64,000 nt of DNA from Cycas panzhihuaensis (lineage: Eukaryota; Cycadophyta): contig CM041465.1 in NCBI GenBank assembly GCA_023213395.1, positions 22,940,001-23,004,000 of the forward strand, given 5' to 3'. Shown here piece by piece: positions 19,754-32,337 of the stretch (positions are counted from its first letter, which is position 1; every line of letters begins with the position of its first letter). The notes below the pieces were generated by a model. It saw only the letters and a program-made list of their open reading frames with translations, was not told where the DNA came from and ran no database searches. The translations under genes and the position numbers were made by a program.

Positions 19754-22700
19754 TGGAATCACACCTATGGAGGGATAACCACACTTGGATAAGATCAAAG
19801 CAAACAATAAGAGGATTCGAGGCTAAGGATATTATGGTGTAAGTGAGAGAATCACCCACAAAGGGCATCTATATGTCGAAATGTAGGTTTTGGAACCCAC
19901 AAATGGCACACGAACTTCCTTTGAGGTAGCTCTACCTCAATCAGGAGTGATAGGGAGATGATGGATGTCCTTGATTTCCTAAGTAACCTCAAAAAATAGG
20001 CCCTTTAGCCCTTGGATGACTGAAGTAGGGAGGAAAGGATAGATGAGGGAATGGCTCCTCAAGCAAAAAGGGAATAGGTCAGGTGATTCTATGTAAGAAG
20101 TAAGGGCAGTATGTACTCGTAAAAGATTGGGAAGGTGATCAATCCTACGGGTGCAAGACCAACCTAAAGGTCACGCTAAGGTGGCCTAACTAAAATGAGT
20201 AAAACAACAACTAAAGACAAAGAGGAGTCTAGAAAGGGGGATGCCTTTAAGGCATTATACCCAAAAGAGTCTCTGGGGTATGATTTAACAATGAAAATGT
20301 TTTAATAGTTTATGAGTGGGTTACTATGCAAAGTGATGTAATGGAGTTGTGTATGTGACAAATGTACCCCTTATATGCCAGAGGGTTCTTTCTAAATAAG
20401 AGAAGAAAAATAGCATGAAATCTCTACTCATTTACTCACATATACCTATCCTCGCTCTTATTATCCTTTAAACATGAAAGTAAGAGAGATAACAAGATAT
20501 CTATATAATGCAAGATATATATAAAAGATGTAAGTTGAACAAGTAATGCAACAAGCAGATGTGTGAAAGAGCACAATCATTGTCACATGCACTTTATAAA
20601 ATAAGTAGACAAGCTAGTTAAGAACAAATGGCATACACTAATTCTTTTCCTTTTCCTTTCCTTTAAGTGATATGTAGGTAAAAGAAAGAAAGTGAGTGAA
20701 AGAGGGTTAAGGGAAGTGAGAGGTGTACCCAGAACTAGGCGGCCGAGAGGAGTGTTATCCTTGTCGTTCTTGCTTTCCTCGTGCTACCCCAAACCACAGA
20801 CGGCATGACAGAGTGGTGCCAGTGAAGAAAGGTGGGGGCTTCCTTACCTTTCCCCAAGTCAAAAGGAAATGGAAAGAGAAATAAAGTATTTCAAAGCAAA
20901 AGCAACTACTGTTTTTATCTTGTAACCTTAAAGACTTAAAAGAAATAATCAATCAGAAAGGTAGAAATATACCTGGATTGGAATTAGCTCCTTCTTCCTC
21001 TCTACATGCAACTAGAAAGAAACCTGCAATCAAGTGACATTTTCCCTTTCCCAAGGTGCAGTAAATATGTACAGGATAAACGTACAATATGTGGAGTAAT
21101 ATAATGTGACTTTGCCTTAACTAAAAGAAGTGTTTCTAACACAAGATCACTCGTAATTCCTTTTTTTGCTACTTGCAAACAATGTGGAAAAGGTGGGGCC
21201 AAGAGGAGAAAGAGGATGGTTAGCCTCAGAATGGCTAACCCTATGAATCTACCACACTGCACACTATTTAAGTACCAAAGTAATGAAAGAAAAGACTTTG
21301 GGAAGCAAGCAACAGGTTATGGGCAAAGTTGGGTTGTTGTCAATGTTGCAAAAGTCACAAAGAGCAATTTTTATAACCTCAACTAAGCCTAATACTAAGA
21401 AATGAGTGGGGTATGGAATCATGCCTATAGGATAGTAATGACACTTGGTTGAGGTTTGATCAATCAACGAAAGGTCTTAGAAACAAAGATCAACTCAGCA
21501 AATAGAGGAGATCACTTGCAAAGGGTATCCATGCGTCGAAACGTAGGTTCAAGACCTGCAAATGGCACACAACTCCCTTCTAGGCACCTCATCTTTGGTT
21601 TGGATGATGGAGGAAATGAGGGGTATCCTCGGTTTCCCAAGTAACCGTAAGGAATAGGACCCCCACCCTTAGATGGCCAAAGGAGGGAGGTGAAATAAAG
21701 TGAGGGAATGACTCCTCGTGTAGGATAAGGGAGGCTCCTTCAAAAGAAAAGAAAGGATAACACAAATAAAAGCATGCCCATTTACTCACTAGTACAATGT
21801 CCTCACTCTCCTTTGTTTTCAAAATGCAAGAAAGTAAGGAACTAATAGTGGGGTTGTAAGGCACATGCAAGGGATGTGAGCCTAGATGGAAGCACATGCA
21901 ACAAACAAAAATAAAAAAGAAGATGGCCTCTACTTAATGCACTTTCCTGAATGGGTAAGCAAATTAAGTATATGCAAGCGATGTATGCAAGTTCTCTTTC
22001 CTCTTTTCCCTTTATGTGTTATGTATGTAGATAAACAAATTTATGCAAGACAGTAAGTGACGAAAAGAGAATAAGCGGCATACCTGGAAAGTCGTACAGT
22101 TGGAGGAGTACTTTCCCTCTATCATATTTACCTTCCTCTTACTATTCCTGGACATAGGCTACATGATGTGTTGATGCTGGGGGACTTCCTTACCTTCCCC
22201 AAGTTTGAAAGAAAAAAAAGGCGGAAAGGAAAGAAAGAAAGAACTATGCAAAAAAACTCAAAGGTAATATCAGAGAGAAGGGAAAGAACATACCTAGGTT
22301 GATGCACTTCCTTCCTTCTCCATATGCAACGAAGAGGAGACCTATAATCAAGTGATGTTTCCCCTTCCCATGAGGCTGCTAGGGTACAAAATGTATGTGT
22401 ATATAGAATATATAAAATAAAGCAAAGCAAGTTTCCATAACCAAAAGAGACTTTTGCATTCAAAAAAACAACCTTTAGCTTTGCTTTATGCAAGAAAAAA
22501 CAAGAAGAAAAAAAGATGTGGTTAGCCTCGAAATGGATAACACTATAAGATCACAAACCTCCATGCTGCCCAAGCATAAATATAGCAAGCAAAGCTGGAG
22601 CAATCAAGGCTTATCATATGGGTGACAGGTTGCAACAAAGTTGTAAATGTCGCTAATATTGCAAAAGTTACAATTTACAACTTTTGTAACCTCTAACTAA

Positions 22701-25673
22701 TCTAACACCCAAAGATAGGTATGGTTTGACTAAGAGCTATAATTCCTACTTATGTGAGGCCCACAAAGTTGGGAGCAAGAACAGTAATAGGCTACGTATG
22801 CTACTACCATCAATGACCTCTCTTCTAAAAGCTCTTTAGTAGCCCAAGGGAAGCACGAAGGAGAAAGAGGAAAGAGGAGAAGGGGACTACCCTTGAGCAG
22901 AAGGCTAGTTAGGTTATGAAACCTACCTTGGCTCTTTTCACTCACCCTTTTGAGACCTCTTCCTTGATACCTCCTTAGAGAAACCAAGGAAGAGCTAGAA
23001 GGAATGATAGACAGACAAGAAAAGAGGAGGGTTTGCCTCCTATGTGTAATAGGAAAACTGAGAGATGGGGGTGTTGTAAGGCATTCAAACCACTTTTCAA
23101 CAATCTAAAGGGAGCAAAGTGAAATAAAGGGGAAGGAATACCTGCTATGGATAGATTAGGAGTAGATCTACCTAAGAGAGTAGGGAATAAGGACAACCCT
23201 ACAAGGTTTGTAGGTGAAACCCTATGGAGACTGTAAGATCTGGAGATAAGTATGATAGTTATGCTTAGAGGCGAGCTTGGAGTGTATCTTTCCTTAAGGC
23301 AACATTGTTTCAGGCCTACTATTATGGATCTAAAGCTGCAAAGGGTTGATCTCAGGCTGGAGAGCTGGTATGCCAAGTGTTGTAGGGCACTTTAGTAGGA
23401 GGTATCTTATGAGAGTGAGAAAAGAGGTTGGAGAGAGAATATAAGAGAAAGAAATGAGGGTCTTTTTGGGTTTTAAACCCAACCCTAGCTCAATTAAGCG
23501 ATTAGGGTTTGACTAGGGCTAGGAATATGCCTTTGTCATGTGATAATTTCATAATAAATGTGAAATTTACTACATCAGATTTAAATAAATAATATGTAAC
23601 AGTCATCCCATGGTAAACTCCATGGTACTATGAAGTTTATTGCAGTATCGTGATCTTTACTACGGTGCAGCAATAACATAGGTAAAAATAAAAAAAGAAG
23701 AGGTTGGAAGCCCAAAAGGGGAGTGCTTTAGGCCTAAGGAGGCATGACACTCTATCTGGGTAGTAGGAGACAGTCATGGGACCAAAGAGACCTGTGTTAG
23801 GTGAAGTACCAAAGGCAAGAAGTTCCCAAAATGCTGACAAATAAATGACAATACACCAACCACACCTAGGCAAAATGTTAGAGGTTGGGGTGTGCCAACA
23901 GAGTTGTGAGAAGATCACAAGGGTTGATCGGTGCTTGGGATGATGTGGAGATGTGTAGGAGGGTTGTGGAGTGCCATGGGATCCATGTCCCTAAATCATC
24001 ATAGGCTAGGATAATATCATACAACATGATCAAGTAGTAGATGCAAGATGATTACTCGAATGAATCAATCAATCATGCAATGCAATAGAAATGTTTCGAT
24101 TTACCTTTCCTTGAAATGACAAAGGTAAGGGATAGAAGTATACCTACACTTACCTAGGTCGACATGTCCACATCCATTCCTGGTAGCCAAGAAATAGGAT
24201 ACAATATGGGGATGGAATCCTACTTGTGTAGGGTCTGCAAAGCTAAGAGAAAGCACAACAATGGGCTGCATACACTGCTGCCAACAGAGACCTTCTTTCT
24301 AATAGCTCTCTGGAAATCTAAGGGAAGCACGGAGAAGGAAGAGGTATAGAGAGAAAGGGGCTACCCTTGAGGAGAAGGCTTATTGGGTACAGAACTCTAC
24401 CTTTACTCCTTTCACTCTCTCTGAAAGCCTCTTCCTTGCTGTCTCCTTGGAGAAACTAGGGAAGAGCTAGAAGGAAATAGGAAGTAAGCAAGAAAGGGAG
24501 GGTTTGCCTCCAGTTACAACAGGAAAATCAGAGAAAAAACTATTGAAAAGGCATGACAAATAACTTTTGCAATATTTTAAAGGAAAGAGAAGTAAAATAA
24601 ATCTTAGAAGTACTTGTTGGGGGTAGATCAGGGGTAGATCTACCTGAAGAATGAGAGAAAGAGGCCACCCTAATGGGGTTTGTAGGTGAAATCCCAAAGG
24701 AGCAATAAACTTGTAGAACTTTAGAGTGAGGTTAAAGATTTGCACTTGATGAAGTACTTGGGGCATATCCTCCTCTTTGTTAGCCATAGTGCAGGCTTGT
24801 TACTGCAGATCTGGAGCTACAAAGAGCTAGTGGTAGGTTGAGAAGTTGATAATGGTAGACTTCTCCTATTGCAGGGTATTTTTGGAGAGAGTGTTGTGTA
24901 AAACTTGAGTAAGAGAGCCAAGAAGAGATGAAATGATGTTATTTTGGGGATTTTAAACCCAACCCTAGCTCAATTGAGCGATTAGGATTTAGCCTGGGAT
25001 GGGAATACATCTCTACCATGTGGCAATTTTGTAATAAATGTAGAATTAGCCACAGTAGATTTTGAAAAATAAAATATGCCAGTTACCCCACAGTAAACTT
25101 CGCAGTACCATGAAGTTTACAGTGGTACTACGATCTTTAACGCGGTATGGCAAAAATATGAGCAGAAGGAAGATTGGAAGATCAAAATAGGGGGGGAGGG
25201 ATTTCAAGCCTAAGGGGCATGACACTCTATCCAGGTGGCATGAGACAGCCATGGGACCTAAGGAACCTATGATAGGCAATATATCAAAGGCAAGAAACTC
25301 CCAAAAAGTTAATAAGTAAGTAAAAAGATACTAGCCATGCCTAAGCAAGGTGCTAGGAGTCGGGGTGTGTTAATGGCTAATGTGATTAGGCTATAGGAGC
25401 CAATTGGTACTTGGGGATAATGCATAGATGTGGAGGAGGGTTATGGAGTGCCATGGGATGCATATCCCTATATTGTTATAGGTTGGAGAGTGCAAAGATA
25501 TGATGTAGTCAGGTAATAGATGCATAGTAGATATATAATACATCAATTATCATAAGATGTAGATGTAATACTTCAATCAACCTTTCCTAGAACTAAAAAT
25601 GGTAAGGGATAGAAGCATACCTATACTTACCTAAGTTGACTTACCCATGTCCATTCCCAGTAGCTAGGAAACA
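19754..25673 (-). repeat. 5' LTR of T2, split by solo LTR S1
   Basis: Two parts, 19754-21413 and 24197-25673 (3137 bp together). The ends are TGTTTCC (minus-strand start at 25673) and TGATTCCA (minus-strand end at 19754). Motif array at 25078-25150. No conserved frame, and the many 60-130-codon open frames seen here are not shared with the 3' LTR. Confidence 0.85.
21414..24196 (-). mobile_element. S1: solo LTR of the same family (2783 bp)
   Basis: Begins TGGAATCATGCC and ends at GCCAAGAAATA (the CA end mutated to TA), both matching the ends of the T2 LTR. It is flanked by GGGTA (21409-21413) and GGATA (24197-24201), a 5-bp target duplication with one mismatch. The 3' LTR of T2 keeps the uninterrupted site near 11306-11320. 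It contains its own GGTAAACTCC motif array at 23600-23672. No internal region, so it is the product of LTR-LTR recombination. Confidence 0.85.
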
Positions 25674-26089
25674 GTCTCCTTAGAAGAAGGGGTTTCATGT
25701 GGGGACCCAAAATAGAGAGAGTGCCCCCTACTCATGTTTAGGAGGGATAGGGGGTAAGGGAGGTCATCATCCTCACTGTCAGACTCATTGTCACTAAGCA
25801 CAATGAGGTACTTGTAGCTCCTTACACCAATAGGGGTGAAGTAGATGAGGTTTAAGGAAGAAGGGGAAGGACCTTCTTCCAGGTGGGACGAACCAAGAAT
25901 ATCGATAGAATAAGCAGAGGAATAGGTGGAAGGGCCCTTGTCACCCTTCGCCTGGTTGCAAACCACTTGATGAGGTTGGTGGGGTTGTTTTGTGGGAGGA
26001 GCTTCTTGGGAGATAACCCTTATTCACCCCTCATGGACAAATTTAAGTTGTCCCCAATGGGATGAGCACATGGCCCCCATTTGGTCGAG
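25674..26089 (-). pseudogene. T0 protease-RT linker, distal part
   Basis: Continues T0 pol from the other side of T2. The acidic block YLIVLSDNESDSEDDDLPYP and the RFAPIGV/SYGYL-like block are shared with T3 (35625-35876) and T4 (50079-50423). By alignment with T4, about 200 bp of linker between this point and 9740 are missing. Confidence 0.7.
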
Positions 26090-26803
26090 CTATGGGTGTC
26101 CTAATAAGAGGTTGTAGTCAATGTCCATGTCGAGGACTATAATATCGGTAATGATAGTTTTGTCCTCGAGAGTAAGGGTAATGGAAACTGATCCCAAGGG
26201 TGTCTTTTTGCTACCATCGTAGCTTTGACAATGCCATGGAATCAGTTCAAGGGCTAATATACCAAGTTCTTGCACGATGCGTAAGGACATGGTATTAACA
26301 AAAGAACCATTATCTACAACGGTTCTTCTAAGGGTACATTCTAGTGTGTCTATGGTTATGTTGAAGGGGTAGTGCAAATGGCGTTCCCTTTCACTGTATG
26401 AAGGGAGATCTTTAGGATCGAAGGAGATGATGAATTTGTGACTTGGGGCAATGCACAAGGCATGAACAAACGCATCAACCAATCCTAAAGTCTCTAAGAG
26501 AAGGGTGCATTGTTCAGGGCAACTTCTCAAGACATCCATCATGGACATCCCCGCAGCCACGGTATGAATCCTATCAACAATGGAGAAGGGCTTTGCCTTT
26601 ATGGTAGGTTGGGAAAGTTCCCTTCGAAAATCATAATGACTAGAATGCACAAGAGTGGTCTTAGGAAGCAGAGGGATCTCCAAAGGAGGATCAAGATAGA
26701 GAGTAGATGAAGAAGTGCTTATCGCTTCTTTAGCTACTTGGGACCAAGTTAGGGCATATAATAGCATGGTCTCAAGAATTTGAATGACTCTCTTTCCCTT
26801 ATT
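26090..26803 (-). pseudogene. T0 protease
   Basis: A 225-codon open stretch (26090-26767) covers the whole protease, with PFSIVDRIHTVAAGMSMMDVL, then VVDNGSFVNTM (active site DNG retained) and VLDMDIDYNLLLGHP at the C-terminal end. The length and block order equal those of T3 and T4. It is the least broken protease after T4. Confidence 0.8.
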
Positions 26804-29222
26804 TTAGGAACAAGAGGGAGAAGGAGTGTGATGATCGGGAGAACCAGGTGAAGAGGAAGAGTTCCTTACACCCTTCCCTTTAGCTTGCGAAGGGTGAGGG
26901 TTTGGGGATCTTCCTTTATTCCGGTTACCCCTTTGTTGGGTGTTGAGATTGTGCTCCCCATGTTTGGGGAAAGGATCTTTATGGATGGGTTGGTCTATGT
27001 TGGGCCTAGACACTCATTTAGGGGAAGAGTCACGTTGAGGGGCAGCCTTACAGTGCTAGTCCCTACATTGTGAATCTTCATGGAAGTATTCCCCACGGAC
27101 GGAACACCACTTCTTCTTTAGGGAGGAATCGAGCTTCCTTGTTTGAGAAGAATAGGTGTTACTACCCTTGGGGGGTGAAGCTTGGTAAGCTTGGTAGACT
27201 TGTTTATGTGAAGTGGGGGATGAAGGAGCTTAGAGTTTTAGCTCCTTCATGGTATGTTCGAAAGAATGTATAGAAGAGGTTAAGGGATCTAAGGTCTTTT
27301 CTATTGGATGAGAAGAAGACTTAGAGGGTTGTTGGACCTTTATTTCATAAGATGGGGGATGTGCCTCATGTCGTTGTGAGGGCTTAAGAGGCTTATTGAG
27401 TCCATCTTAGATCTCAATTACCTCGAGGGACAAGCACTTAGCTATGGAAGAATCGCACGTTGTTATACCCAGTTTAAGGACTTTAACATGAATTTCGAGG
27501 TGTAGGGTATTAACAAAGAGACCTCTCTTTAACTCCTCGGGCAAGGTTGCCTTTGTGGAGTGGAGAAGATCATAGAAGCGTCTCATAAAATCATGATTCA
27601 TCTCATCATGACCTTATTTAAGAGACAAGAGAGCCTTCATTCCACTCTTGAAAGGACAAGCTACATCAAAATAGTTGATGAACTCATCAACGAGCTACTG
27701 GAACGAGTGGATAGAGTGTGATGGAAGGCGATAGAATCATTTAAGGGCATCACCTTAGAGGGAGCATGAGAAGAGTTTTATAAGGATGTGGTTGCATGTC
27801 CAATAATCAATAAACACCATGGAAAATCCCCTAATATATTGTGTTGGGTCTTAGGATGAGGCCCCATCGAATTTGGGAACCTTAGGAGGGTGAGGTGGCA
27901 AGTTGGTTCTTAGTGCCTCAATGGATAGAGGGGTCAATCTATAATCCACGAAGGGACACACCCCTAATTGGACTACAGGATCAACGAGAGGTGGAGGAAA
28001 AGGTAGGTAAGGTTGACCAAATCCTCCTTAAGAGACTTGGTTCAAAAGGGGATAGGAACCTCCCTCCATTTGGTGAGAAGGAACTAATTCCACATTTGAA
28101 GGGATTGGTGGAGGAGCGAATGGATATGAGAGACTTATCCCCCCTAATGGGTATGCCTCTTATTGGAAAGGAGCTTGAGATATGGCACTTTGGAAGGGGG
28201 CTTGCCCTCCTTGAAAAGGTGCAACATAAGGGGTGATATAGGAAGATGGAATAGTTAGGTGTGGAACTAGGTTCTGCCCATATAGGCCACCATTAGGTGG
28301 CATGACCCTATATAGGTGCAAAGGTTCCACCCCATAGACCGGAAAGGGGTTTCCCTTACCATGCCCCCATGATTGAGAAGTGTAACCTAGAGGTACATAA
28401 AGGGAAGAACCCCTAGGCTAAGCTTAGGAATGTATAAGGGCAAGCCCCACACGACTAGAGGTAGGGTCACATGTAGGTCCTCTAGATCTAACATGAGGTG
28501 GATACACTATGGTTGGTGGAGGTGTAGTTGTTTGGCTGGAGGGGGGTATGCTCAACCCAAGTTGGGAAGAGGGCATGCCCTAGGTGGTTCCTCGAGAACA
28601 AGGACCACAAGGAGAGGAGGATGTAATGAGGGATGGCCTCATTGAAGGTAAAGGAGTTGAATATGATAGGCGAGGTAGGGCAGACATGGAAGAAAGAAGC
28701 GTTAGGCTTTGCAGAATGTTATCCAACCACTTGGGATGTGATTGGAGGCTTGCAGCTTGGAAGCACTAGTTGAGAGCTTCCACGACATCCGTAGAAGGGA
28801 TACCCACCTAATCATAAGAGGTAGAGGGGTCTTTATATGAAGTAGACCCCACAGGATGATCCTCATGAGAACCATCACCAAGATAGTGGAACTTAAGAGG
28901 TGGTGGACGTGCGAGTGTTCTTGGTCACCCAGGTAAAAGATAGGGTCGTCACCCTCTTGGGTGGGCCCTTGAAAAGAAGTAGACAGCTCATGAGATTTAG
29001 AAGCATAGGCATAATATTCCCAATCTAAAGGGAACCCTTCCATGGTCAAATCAGAATTTGATGAAAGAAGGGGATGATAAGAGGGATCTTCCAACAAAGG
29101 AGGAAGGCCTCATAAGCGACAAGAGAATCATCACATACAAGTTCCCCCTTAAAGACTGGAAGAGGGAAAAGATAATAAGGTAACAAGCATTAGGAGCTGC
29201 CTAACAGATTGAGAAGAGATAC
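26804..29222 (-). pseudogene. gag: T0 gag, cut at its leader by T3
   Basis: Gag starts at ATG 29136 (followed by two TGA codons where other copies have CGA). Recognisable blocks are the N-terminal LEDPSYHPLLSSNSDLTMEG, the core MNHDFMRRFYDLLHSTKATL (27407-27601), the knuckle CSVRGEYFHEDSQC at about 27075-27115 (the His of C-X2-H is Arg), and the basic tail. Between 29137 and 29222 is the leader. It breaks at GATAC (29218-29222), where the 5' LTR of T3 begins. The T0 PBS and 5' LTR should lie beyond the right of the window. Confidence 0.8.
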
Positions 29223-32174
29223 TATTTCTCAGCTCCCAAGAATGGGTTCTTGGCAAGTCGAATCAGGTAAGTGCAGGTATGCTTCTATCCCTTGCCTTTA
29301 CTACTTCTCTAGAAAGGTAAATTAAAGCATCCTTTCATTGCATGACTAACTATCACATTTGAGTGATCATCTTGCACCAGTTGCTTGATCATACAGCTTG
29401 TTACTCTTTCAGCCTATGATGATCAGTGGGACATGCATCCCCATGGCACTCCACAACACTCCTATACACCTCCGTGTTGTCCTAAGCACCACTCAACCTA
29501 TGTGATACATCACACCCCTTGCCATATCACAGCCCTTAACACCCCGCTAAGTGTGATTGGTTGATCTTTATGACAGTTATTAGTTTCTTAGGAGTCCTAC
29601 CGCTTTGATACCCCATCTAATTTAGGTCATCTACTTTATATAACTGACCCCAACCATCTAGACAGAGGGTCAGCCCCTCCTAGGCCTCAGGTACCTTATT
29701 TTAAGGCTCCCAGGCATGCCCTTTTGTCCTATTTTGGTCTCTATCATTGCACCGCAACAATTATTGTGGTACCACAAAGTTTGCCATGGGGTGATTGTCA
29801 CTTAATATTTTTTTAAATCTGCCATGGCAGATTTTACTTTTTTTGTGAAATTGCCACGTGGCTTCGACACCTCTCGAGCCTTACCTCAACCCTAATTGTC
29901 CATTCAGCCTAGGGTTAGGTATAAAGCCCAAAACAACCTCATTTTCCACCTCTTCTTCAACCTTCTCTTCTCTATTCTCTTTCTTCCACAGGAGTTTTTT
30001 GTAGGAATGCCCTGCAACACTCAAGTTCCATGTGCTCCAACCTGAGATCTGCCCATTGTAGCTCTAATCTGTAGTAGCAAGCTCACCAACAAACATCTCC
30101 AAGCAAGGATTCACACTCAAGTTTGGCCTCCACACCCTTCCTATAGCTTTCAGCAAGTTTGTTTCCATTGTAGCATCCTCCTAAGGACCCCTTGGAAGCA
30201 TATCAGATTTGTTATTTCCTATTGTTTTTAGGGGAAGACCTACCTCCTACTCAGCCCAATAGGTACTATTTTATTATTGTTCCATGTATTTCATTTGGAC
30301 TAACTTGCAAAAGGTTAGATCTTTAAACACATCCTTTCTTTCCTTATTTTTTTAGTTTATACAAGAGGTATTCCTCCATTTCCTATTTTTCTACCAACTT
30401 CATCTCCCTATCCTCTCTTAGTTATTTCTAAAGAGGCTATGGGAGAGGACCCACAAAGAGTGAGAGAAAGGAGCCAAGGCAGGTTCCCATACCTAACTAG
30501 GATTGCTCCTCAAGGGTAACCCCCTTCTCCTCTTTCCTCTCTTCCGCTCGTGCCTCTCTTGAGCAACCAGGGAGTTTCTAAGATTTGGCATGTGCTAGAT
30601 ATTAGCATACGCAGCCCTTTGCTGCACTATTTCCAGGCCTATATGCCTCTCTTGGGAAGCTCTTCCAGTCGCAAACAGTGTCCCTCATCCATCTTGGGTC
30701 GCAGCTTAGCCAAAGTTACAATTTGTTGTATCTAGCATACTTGCAACATAGGCAACTTTTGGAAACCTCATAATGTTTATTTCCTTCACTATCTACTACC
30801 AATAGGCTATCCTAATCTTTTGTTTCATGTATATAAGGGTAGCATGGAGGTGCACTTGCTGGAGGGTTAGCCATTCTAAGGCTAACCTCCCCTACACCTT
30901 GTCTTGTGTTGTTGGTTTACTTGGGAGATATAGAGTCATTCTTTGGTGGAAGATTATTTAACTTGAAACACTCTAACTTGCAACATTTCAACATTTTTCT
31001 ATTATATATATATATGCATATACTTGCTTTGTAGCCTAGTAGCCACTTTGGAAAGGGCAAGGAACTTTGTGATTGTAGGTTTGCTGCACCACTTGTGGAG
31101 AAAGGTAAACGGTGACAATCCAGGTGTGTTTCTTGGCCTCCTTTTCTTTGGTTATCCCAAATTTTGTATAGTTCCTTTTTCCTTTGCTTTTTTTCCTACT
31201 TCTTTCTTTTCGTTTTGGGGGAGGTAAGGAAACCCCTACGCTGCTCATGTGTTAGGAGAAGGAAAAGAGGAAGCGAGTGTAGTGCAAGATGAAGGTCACA
31301 TTTCAGCTACATTGCTCTTCCAAGTATGCCACTTTCATTTCATTGGTCTTTTCTTGCTTCTTTTAGCTTGTATGTTTGCATGAAAAGACATAAGGAAATA
31401 AAGTAAAAAGGGACCAACTCGCATCATCATCTTGCACAGTAGTTTGCATTTTAGGAAAGAGCATTTGTTAGGGGATATCCCCTCTCTTCTTTCATTCAAT
31501 TGTATTACCATGCACTTTATATGATATCTTGGTTTATCTCTTTGTTTCTCCTTCCCTTGTTTAAAACGAAATGAGAGTAAGGATTTATCTTTGAGGGAAA
31601 AGTATATTTATTATTCTTCACACATCTATGCTTTACATACCTTCCTTCTGCACACATATACAACTAGTCTCCACCCCATTATTGCATGTAGAGATTAGAC
31701 CCCTCATATGCGGAGTGGCGGAAACTCCTTTTGCTACCACTCTTTGTCCGTCCAACATCCTTTTTAGGTGGGTTAGCCCTTAGAGGACCTATCCCCTAGG
31801 ACCTTCCCCTATTTACGTCATCATACCTACACACTTCTCACCTACATCCCTTAGCCTTTTTTCCATGAGGATTTGCTTCCTTGTTGGGTCTTTTCTTCCT
31901 CTTCTGGCCATCCAAGGGTGGGAAGACCCTCTTTTTAAGGTTACTCATTCAACTGAGGACATCCCTCACCTACACTCCCCTTCAAAATCAAAAGTCAAGT
32001 TACCTAAAGGAAGTCGTATGCCATTTGTGGGTCCTAAACCTGCATTTTCACATATGGATGCCCTATGTGGGTGTTTCCTTGCACTTGTTGGTTTGATCCC
32101 CTCATTCTAGAGCCTTCCATTGATAGTCTTAATCCCAACTAGACGTAGTTACCATCCCCATAAATGCAATTCCA
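29223..32174 (+). repeat. 5' LTR of T3 (2952 bp)
   Basis: Starts TATTTCTCAGC (TG mutated to TA) and ends AATTCCA, one base before the PBS. Motif array at 29745-29800 and TATA GGTATAAAGCCC at 29918-29929. The stretch at 29620-29650 is the uninterrupted version of the site where T4 entered the 3' LTR. No conserved reading frame. Confidence 0.85.
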
Positions 32175-32175
32175 T

Positions 32176-32193
32176 TGGTGACCGTACTGGGGA
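32176..32193 (+). promoter_or_regulatory. Primer-binding site of T3
   Basis: TGGTGACCGTACTGGGGA follows LTR end TTCCA plus one T. Related to, but not identical with, the T2 and T4 sites. Confidence 0.7.
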
Positions 32194-32337
32194 CCTACTA
32201 GTAAGGAAATTAGTCTTTCTCTCTTTCTTGTTGGTACTATTACCTCTTGGTAGCTTTCTCTTTTGATCTTGTTGGGCAATCCCCAATACGTTCGCTACCT
32301 TGTTTCTCTCTTCTTCTAGTTCATAGGTAGGACTTAC

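Larger units (their letters stand above)
9740..25673 (-). mobile_element. T2: Tat-like element with both LTRs, lacking RT and integrase
   Basis: Minus-strand element: 5' LTR 19754-25673 (split by S1), PBS, gag, protease, about 600 bp of unidentified sequence, post-integrase region, antisense PMD gene remnant, RNase H remnant, polypurine tract, and 3' LTR 9740-12783. It sits inside T0. By comparison with T4, about 200 bp of T0 linker and the last about 17 bp of the T2 3' LTR are missing at the left junction, so a deletion removed that border and its target duplication. The right flank is GTCTC (25674-25678). Confidence 0.8.

Noticed and set aside
31024-32110. Several 60-80 codon frames in the T3 5' LTR as possible genes
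   Set aside because: They are inside the LTR, lie in pyrimidine-rich leader sequence and are not conserved in T1, T2 or S1.
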